This document shows positions 6,886-10,794 of a stretch of DNA of 10,794 nt, one piece after another (the stretch's first letter is position 1; every line of letters begins with the position of its first letter). The notes beneath the pieces are model-generated. The model saw only the letters and a program-made list of their open reading frames with translations, was not told where the DNA came from and did no database searches. Location: assembly GCF_946885725.1 (NCBI RefSeq), contig NZ_CAMPGZ010000146.1:1-10794 (forward strand). Direction: 5' to 3'. The position numbers and the translations under genes are program-made. Origin of the DNA: an uncultured Nocardioides sp. (lineage in GTDB: Bacteria; Actinomycetota; Actinomycetes; Propionibacteriales; Nocardioidaceae).

Positions 6886-7739
6886 TGCTCGCCGCCGCCC
6901 TCGCCGCGGCCGCCTCCGCCGGCGGCTTCGCGATCTCGACGTCGCTGCAGCACCAGGCCGCGGAGCGCGTGGACGCACCGGTCGGTGCCTTCGGGCTGCT
7001 GCTCCGCCTGGCCCGGCAGCCGGTGTGGCTGATGGGGATCGCGTTCGGCGGGCTCGCCTTCGGCTTGCACGCGCTCGCGCTCAGCCTCGGCGCCCTCGCG
7101 CTCGTGCAGCCGATCATGGTCTCGGGCATCGTGTTCGCTGTCGTGGTCCGGGCTGCGCTCGAGCGGTCGTTCCCCACGACGCCCGAGCTGTGGGCGGTGT
7201 CGGCGACGGCCGTCGGCCTGGCCCTGTTCCTGGTCGCCACGGACCCCACCGAGTCGGGCGCGGAGCCCCGCCGTACCGCTGCCGCGGCGCTCGTCGTGAG
7301 CGCGGGGGTCGTGTCGGCCGTGCTGGTCGCGACCCACCGCCGCTGGCGCGTCGACCTGCGCCCGATGGTGCTCGGTATGGCCGCCGGACTGTTGTTCGGC
7401 CTGTCGGCGGGACTGACGAAGCTGGTGACCCACGACCTCACCGAGCCGCGGTGGTCGACCGTGGTCGCGGCGCTCGGCGTGGCCGTCTGCGGGCTGTCCG
7501 GGGTCGCGGTCAACCAGCAGGCCTACCGGCTCGGACCGCTGTCCGCGTCGATGCCGGCGCTCAACGTGGTGAGCGTCTGCCTGGCCGTCGTTTTCGGCGG
7601 TGTCGCCTTCGGGGACTACCCCTCGCTGGGTACGCTCGCGGTCGCGGGGCAGGTCGTCGCGCTGGTGCTGATCGGCATCGGGCTCCGGGTGGTCGCGGTC
7701 GACCTGGACACCGAGGGCGTCACGGCTCGGGCCGACTGA
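6885..7739 (+). CDS. DMT-superfamily (EamA/NIPA-like) integral membrane transporter
   Basis: A 284-residue, very hydrophobic protein with about nine or ten predicted membrane helices, roughly at 1-19, 46-65, 68-90, 102-118, 131-149, 160-180, 190-207, 220-241 and 247-270. The sequence LALVQPIMVSGIVFAVV and the early LQHQAAERV are typical of actinobacterial drug/metabolite transporter proteins, and the later half repeats the pattern GPLSASMPALNVVSVCLAVVFG, as in families built from two EamA-like units. The substrate cannot be told from sequence; export of a metabolite or transport of a cation (NIPA-like) are both possible. The ATG overlaps the upstream stop by one base, so translation is likely coupled with the winged-helix gene. 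The next gene follows after 14 bp. Confidence 0.85.
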   Translation: MLAAALAAAASAGGFAISTSLQHQAAERVDAPVGAFGLLLRLARQPVWLMGIAFGGLAFGLHALALSLGALALVQPIMVSGIVFAVVVRAALERSFPTTPELWAVSATAVGLALFLVATDPTESGAEPRRTAAAALVVSAGVVSAVLVATHRRWRVDLRPMVLGMAAGLLFGLSAGLTKLVTHDLTEPRWSTVVAALGVAVCGLSGVAVNQQAYRLGPLSASMPALNVVSVCLAVVFGGVAFGDYPSLGTLAVAGQVVALVLIGIGLRVVAVDLDTEGVTARAD

Positions 7740-7740
7740 A

Positions 7741-7748
7741 AGGGGGAG
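7741..7748 (+). promoter_or_regulatory. Strong Shine-Dalgarno of the duplicated membrane protein
   Basis: AGGGGGAG lies 5 nt before ATG 7754 and directly after the stop of the transporter gene. It supports ATG 7754 over the adjacent GTG 7757. Confidence 0.7.
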
Positions 7749-7753
7749 CGAGG

Positions 7754-8698
7754 ATGGTGCAGGTCCTCGCGGTCGGCCTGCTGGCCGGCTGGCACGCCGC
7801 CAACTGGGGCGCCTACAAGGACACCCCCTACGAAGGCTTCCGCTGGGCGAGCTACGTCCGGAGCGTCGTCGTCGCCGGCGCCGCGGCTCTGGTGCTCGGG
7901 TGGCTCGCGGGCTTCGACTCGGTCCCGTCGCTGCTCGTGCTGCTCGGCATGGTCTACACGATCGAGCGCTTCGCCACCGAGTGGTGGAAGTCGATCGTCC
8001 GCGAGCAGGACCAGAGCGTCTACACGATCCCCATGCGGCTCGGCGTTCGCGGCCGCACCGTCGACCGGCGCGGACGCCGTTACGCCGTCGGGATCGGCAC
8101 CGTGGTCGTGCTGGTGCTGCTGGCCGGCGCGGGCGAGCTCGTGCAGCGCTCCCTGCCGCCGCAGCCGTGGCTGGTCACGGTCCTGGTCGGCGGTGGCGGC
8201 GGCTGGCTGACCGCGGTCGGCGGAGCCTGGAAGGACGCCCCGATCGAGGGGTTCAGCGGCTGGAAGTTCCTGCGCAGCCCCGTCGTCGCGACCGCGTGGG
8301 CGGTCCCGCTGTCCGCGCTCACCGACAACTGGGTGGTGCTGGCCATCTCCGCGGCCGGCTTCGCGGTGGCCGGCATCGAGACCTACAAGACGTTCCTCAC
8401 CGGCGGCCGGCCGCCGGGCAAGTTCGCCGACAAGCCGGTGCGGTACGTCGCCTCCACCGCCCGCGGCGTGTTCGCGCTGCTGCACGCGCTGCTGTGGGCG
8501 GCGCTCGCCCTCGGGATCGCGGTGAGCGTCTCCCTCGGCCTGGTCGCGCCCACGCAGCAGTTCGCGTCCTCCCTGATCGGCCTCGTCGCGCTGGTGCTGG
8601 CGGGCTCCGTGCCGGTGGCGCTGTCGTGGGTCACGCTGCGACGCCGTACCGTCTCCGTGCCGGGCTCCGTGCACGAGCGCGCCGACGAGGGCCGCTAG
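7754..8698 (+). CDS. Integral membrane protein of unknown function built from two copies of one module
   Basis: A 314-residue protein I cannot assign to a named family. Residues 13-75 align with 151-213 without a gap at an offset of 138, with 24 of 63 positions identical by my count. Shared core: W(x)5GA[YW]KD[TA]PxEGF, then RSxVV, and 48 residues after the shared lysine IE[RT][FY]xT. Each unit is a polar entry motif followed by two hydrophobic stretches and an IE motif. Further hydrophobic segments are at about 111-124, 239-262 and 271-294, and the C-terminus is basic and polar. The conserved K, D, E and R residues near membrane segments could line a site or hold the halves together. It lies 14 bp after the transporter gene and may act with it. 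Confidence 0.85.
   Translation: MVQVLAVGLLAGWHAANWGAYKDTPYEGFRWASYVRSVVVAGAAALVLGWLAGFDSVPSLLVLLGMVYTIERFATEWWKSIVREQDQSVYTIPMRLGVRGRTVDRRGRRYAVGIGTVVVLVLLAGAGELVQRSLPPQPWLVTVLVGGGGGWLTAVGGAWKDAPIEGFSGWKFLRSPVVATAWAVPLSALTDNWVVLAISAAGFAVAGIETYKTFLTGGRPPGKFADKPVRYVASTARGVFALLHALLWAALALGIAVSVSLGLVAPTQQFASSLIGLVALVLAGSVPVALSWVTLRRRTVSVPGSVHERADEGR
7790..7978 (+). repeat. Internal protein repeat, copy A (residues 13-75)
   Basis: The first module of the membrane protein holds GAYKDTPYEGF and ends IERFAT. The resemblance to copy B is clear in protein but weak in DNA, so the duplication is old. Confidence 0.8.
8204..8392 (+). repeat. Internal protein repeat, copy B (residues 151-213)
   Basis: The second module holds GAWKDAPIEGF and ends IETYKT. 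The distance between the two motifs is 48 residues, the same as in copy A, and no gap is needed in between. Confidence 0.8.
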
Positions 8699-8701
8699 GC
8701 T
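8696..8701 (+). promoter_or_regulatory. -10 element overlapping a stop codon, leaderless promoter for the nadD unit
   Basis: TAGGCT fits TANNNT and ends 6 nt before ATG 8708. Its first three bases are the TAG stop codon of the preceding gene. No Shine-Dalgarno is seen upstream of 8708, so the message is probably leaderless. Confidence 0.6.
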
Positions 8702-8707
8702 GACGGC

Positions 8708-8872
8708 ATGTCGCTCACGCCTCTGGTCACGACCGTGGTCCCCGCCCTGTCCGAGGGCGTGGGCTCCGAGCCCGCCGTCAGCCCGATCGCCATCGGCATC
8801 GGCACCTTCGTCGTCCTCGCCGCGATGATGCTCGCCCTGCTGGCCTTCGGCGCGGGCCGCGACCACTCCTGA
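8708..8872 (+). CDS. 54-residue single-span membrane protein upstream of nadD
   Basis: A short gene of 54 codons plus stop. The product starts MSLTPLVTTVVPALSEG, has one membrane helix at about 27-49 (PIAIGIGTFVVLAAMMLALL within it), and ends with the short polar tail GRDHS. The first segment is probably outside and the short basic/acid tail inside, but the topology is not certain. Evidence that it is real: GC-rich third positions, a -10 element exactly 6 nt upstream, a stop 23 bp before nadD, and no room for another gene there. From memory, small one-helix proteins ending GR-H-S precede nadD in related actinobacteria; this needs checking. Function unknown. Confidence 0.75.
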   Translation: MSLTPLVTTVVPALSEGVGSEPAVSPIAIGIGTFVVLAAMMLALLAFGAGRDHS

Positions 8873-8895
8873 CCCCGGCGTGAAGACGGTGACGG

Positions 8896-9579
8896 GTGGC
8901 TGAGCGCGAGAAGCCCGCCGCCGACGCCGCCGGTAGCTCCGGGCGACGCCGCATCGGTGTCATGGGCGGCACCTTCGACCCGATCCACCACGGCCACCTG
9001 GTCGCGGCGAGCGAGGTGCAGTCGTGGTTCGGGCTGAGCGAGGTCGTGTTCGTGCCGACCGGCCAGCCGTGGCAGAAGAGCGGCCGCAAGGTCTCGCCGG
9101 CCGAGCACCGCTACCTGATGACGGTCATCGCGACCGCGTCGAACCCGCGCTTCTGGGTCAGCCGCGTCGACATCGACCGGGGCGGTCCGACGTACACCGC
9201 CGACACGCTGCGCGACCTCAAGGAGCAGCTGCCCGACGCGGACCTGTACTTCATCACCGGTGCCGACGCCCTGAGCGACATCTTCACGTGGCGCGACGCG
9301 GCCGGGCTGTTCGAGCTGGCGCACTTCGTCGGTTGCACGCGGCCCGGATACGACATGGACCCGTCCACGCTCGACGGCATCCCGCAGGACAAGGTCACGA
9401 TCGTGGAGATCCCCGCGCTGGCGATCTCGTCGACCGACTGTCGCGAGCGGCAGGCCGCCGGGGACCCCGTGTGGTACCTCGTCCCCGACGGTGTGGTGCA
9501 GTACATCAACAAGCACGACCTCTACCGCAAGCACGACGGCACCGAGAACTCACCCCGGCTAGGAACCAACCTCATATGA
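8896..9579 (+). CDS. nadD: Nicotinate-nucleotide adenylyltransferase
   Basis: A 227-residue enzyme that joins ATP and nicotinate mononucleotide to form deamido-NAD, a shared step of de novo and salvage NAD synthesis. The nucleotidyltransferase motif [11 protein letters not shown] is at 24-34 with the HxGH residues at 31-34. The second motif, ISSTDCR at 177-183, matches the family's ISSTxxR phosphate-binding sequence. GTG 8896 is the only start before the first strand (RRIGVMGG); it gives a short polar extension of about 16 residues and has no good Shine-Dalgarno, so the start is less sure than the function. It overlaps rsfS by ATGA. NadD is essential in many bacteria. Confidence 0.94.
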   Translation: MAEREKPAADAAGSSGRRRIGVMGGTFDPIHHGHLVAASEVQSWFGLSEVVFVPTGQPWQKSGRKVSPAEHRYLMTVIATASNPRFWVSRVDIDRGGPTYTADTLRDLKEQLPDADLYFITGADALSDIFTWRDAAGLFELAHFVGCTRPGYDMDPSTLDGIPQDKVTIVEIPALAISSTDCRERQAAGDPVWYLVPDGVVQYINKHDLYRKHDGTENSPRLGTNLI

Positions 9580-9956
9580 CCGCCACCGACCGCGCACTCG
9601 AGCTCGTCGTCACCGCCGCCCAGGCCGCGTCCGACAAGCTCGCCGAGAACATCATCGCCTTCGACGTGTCCGATCAGCTGGTCATCACCGACGCGTTCCT
9701 GCTCTGCTCTGCACCCAACGACCGCCAGGTCAAGGCGATCGTGGACGAGATCGAGGACAAGCTGCGCGAGATCGGCGCCAAACCGGTGCGCCGTGAGGGC
9801 GAGCGGGACGGGCGCTGGGTGCTGATCGACTACGCCGACATCGTCGTGCACGTGCAGCACGAGGAGGAGCGCTCGTTCTACGCGCTCGAGCGGCTCTGGC
9901 GCGACTGCCCGCTGATCGAGCTGCCGGCCACGGTCACCTCCGGCCGCGGCCAGTGA
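9576..9956 (+). CDS. rsfS: Ribosomal silencing factor RsfS (YbeB/Iojap family)
   Basis: A 126-residue protein of the RsfS family, which binds L14 on the 50S subunit and stops it joining the 30S subunit when nutrients are short. Family features: N-terminal helix ([15 protein letters not shown]), [40 protein letters not shown] from about residue 75, and the closing [16 protein letters not shown]. One family residue differs from the usual HVFHEE: here the sequence is HVQHEE. The ATG overlaps the nadD stop by 4 bp, and AGGA at 9561-9564 lies 11 nt upstream. The nadD-rsfS pair is widespread, so this start is well supported. Confidence 0.95.
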   Translation: MTATDRALELVVTAAQAASDKLAENIIAFDVSDQLVITDAFLLCSAPNDRQVKAIVDEIEDKLREIGAKPVRREGERDGRWVLIDYADIVVHVQHEEERSFYALERLWRDCPLIELPATVTSGRGQ

Positions 9957-10648
9957 CGCGGGACCTCGACACGCCGCTGACCGACGACGAGCGACCGGGC
10001 CGACGCCTGGTCGTGCTCCGGCACGGCCGCACCGCGTGGAACGCCACCGGCCGCGGCCAGGGGCACGCGAACATCCCGCTCGACGAGACCGGCCACGCCC
10101 AGGCGTCCGCGGCGGCGCCGTACCTCGCCTCCCTGCGGCCCAGCGCCGTCTTCACCTCCGACCTGGCGCGGGCGCGGGAGACGTGTGCGTACGTCGAGCG
10201 CGAGACCGGGCTGACGGCGGTGGAGGACCCGCGGCTGCGTGAGTTCGACATCGGCGAGCGGCAGGGGATGACGATGGCGGAGTTCGCCGCGACGTACCCG
10301 CGCGAGCACGCAGCCTGGGTCCGCGGCGACCGGATGCACCGGCTGCCCGGCGCGGAGATCGCCTCCGAGGTCGAGGCGCGCATGCGGCCGGCCCTGCGCG
10401 ACGCGCTCGAGTCGCTCGGCCCGGGGGAGACCGCGATCGTCGTGACGCACGGCGCCGCGCTGAAGGTCGGCGTCGTCGCGCTGCTCGGCTGGCCGTCCGA
10501 GATCGCCGGCACGCTGCAGGGCATCGACAACTGCGCCTGGGTGACGCTGGAGGAGCTGAGCTTCGGCGGGCAGCTGCGGCTGACCGGCTACAACGAGTCC
10601 GTCACCCCGGGTCACACCGCCCCGAAGCGGCTGCCCGACGAGGGCTGA
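9953..10648 (+). CDS. Histidine phosphatase family protein, likely counterpart of Rv2419c (GpgP)
   Basis: A 231-residue member of the histidine phosphatase (phosphoglycerate mutase-like) superfamily. The phosphohistidine motif is LRHGRT with H24; other active-site residues are R23, R76 region (FTSDLARARET), E97 in LREFDIGE, and the second histidine H166 in VVTHGAALK. The order nadD-rsfS-phosphatase is the same as in M. tuberculosis, where Rv2419c is the glucosyl-3-phosphoglycerate phosphatase of methylglucose lipopolysaccharide synthesis. Whether this organism makes such a sugar is not shown here, so another phosphatase substrate is equally possible. GTG 9953 overlaps the rsfS TGA by 4 bp; the first 16 residues are a polar extension before the core strand. 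Confidence 0.9.
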   Translation: MTRDLDTPLTDDERPGRRLVVLRHGRTAWNATGRGQGHANIPLDETGHAQASAAAPYLASLRPSAVFTSDLARARETCAYVERETGLTAVEDPRLREFDIGERQGMTMAEFAATYPREHAAWVRGDRMHRLPGAEIASEVEARMRPALRDALESLGPGETAIVVTHGAALKVGVVALLGWPSEIAGTLQGIDNCAWVTLEELSFGGQLRLTGYNESVTPGHTAPKRLPDEG

Positions 10649-10649
10649 G

Positions 10650-10674
10650 CCCGCCCGATTTCGTGCGGGGCGGG
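10650..10674 (+). terminator. GC-rich hairpin after the phosphatase gene
   Basis: CCCGCCC at 10650-10656 pairs with GGGCGGG at 10668-10674, with G10670-G10668 matching C10654-C10656 and the loop at 10657-10667. It begins 2 nt after the stop codon. No T-run follows, so termination is uncertain. It lies just ahead of the tRNA -10 element. Confidence 0.4.
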
Positions 10675-10683
10675 GGCGACCGC

Positions 10684-10689
10684 TACTAT
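10684..10689 (+). promoter_or_regulatory. -10 element for tRNA-Ala
   Basis: TACTAT is a near-consensus -10 hexamer. The -35 is poor: TTCGTG at 10660-10665 with an 18-bp spacer is the best candidate. Transcription would start near 10696, about 20 nt before the mature tRNA, which fits 5' processing by RNase P. Confidence 0.6.
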
Positions 10690-10715
10690 TTCCCGCGTTG
10701 CCCGCACAGGGCGGC

Positions 10716-10788
10716 GGGGCTGTGGCGCAGCTGGTAGCGCACCTCCATGGCATGGAGGGGGTCAGGGGTTCGAGTCCCCTCAGCTCCA
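10716..10788 (+). tRNA. tRNA-Ala, anticodon GGC
   Basis: A full 73-nt cloverleaf: acceptor GGGGCTG/CAGCTCC, D stem GCGC/GCGC, anticodon stem CCTCC/GGAGG with loop ATGGCAT (anticodon GGC at 10749-10751), 5-nt variable loop, T stem AGGGG/CCCCT with loop TTCGAGT, and discriminator A at 10788. The third acceptor pair is G3-U70, the main identity element for alanyl-tRNA synthetase. CCA is not encoded, as the next bases are CTTCTT, so it must be added by the CCA enzyme. It reads GCC and GCT codons, heavily used in this genome. Confidence 0.97.
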
Positions 10789-10794
10789 CTTCTT

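Noticed and set aside
1..10794. Insertion sequences, attachment sites, CRISPR arrays, toxin-antitoxin pairs or phage genes
   Set aside because: No transposase or integrase, no spaced direct repeats and no terminal inverted repeats were found. The tRNA at the end is a possible integration site, but the DNA after it is outside the window.

Overview
The window is chromosomal DNA from a high-GC actinobacterium. GC-rich third codon positions, frequent GTG starts, the gene order RNase E - rplU - rpmA - obgE - proB ... proA ... nadD - rsfS - phosphatase, and leaderless promoter geometry all fit Actinomycetota. The protein wording resembles Nocardioidaceae (Nocardioides-like), but that placement is an impression, not a search result. 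All genes are on the plus strand and nearly every base is coding. I see no insertion sequence, integrase, CRISPR array or phage gene.

Region 1 (1-1140): the disordered tail of an RNase E/G, then a good sigma-70-type promoter (TTGACC-17-TAAACT) driving rplU and rpmA (ribosomal proteins L21 and L27). A perfect 16-bp hairpin closes this unit. Region 2 (1170-3847): obgE, a ribosome-assembly GTPase, overlapping by 4 bp with proB, the first enzyme of proline synthesis. Region 3 (3848-5645): a 127-bp spacer full of dyads, a small unrecognised protein with its own Shine-Dalgarno sequence, a hairpin, and proA, which looks leaderless. ProB and ProA are consecutive proline enzymes but are separated here.

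Region 4 (5704-8698): an accessory-looking set of three genes: a winged-helix protein of the AlkZ/YcaQ-like superfamily, a DMT-type transporter joined to it by TGATG, and a 314-residue membrane protein made of two diverged copies of one module. Region 5 (8708-10648): a 54-residue membrane protein, then nadD, rsfS and a histidine phosphatase, the last three joined by 4-bp stop/start overlaps. The order nadD-rsfS-phosphatase matches Rv2421c-Rv2420c-Rv2419c of Mycobacterium tuberculosis. The window ends with tRNA-Ala(GGC).

Most of the window is conserved housekeeping DNA. The most unusual items are the internally duplicated membrane protein at 7754-8698, the run of three leaderless-type promoters (one formed partly from the stop codon of the previous gene), the 54-residue membrane protein before nadD, and the dyad-rich spacer after proB. 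I did not find evidence for a wholly new defence or mobile system.
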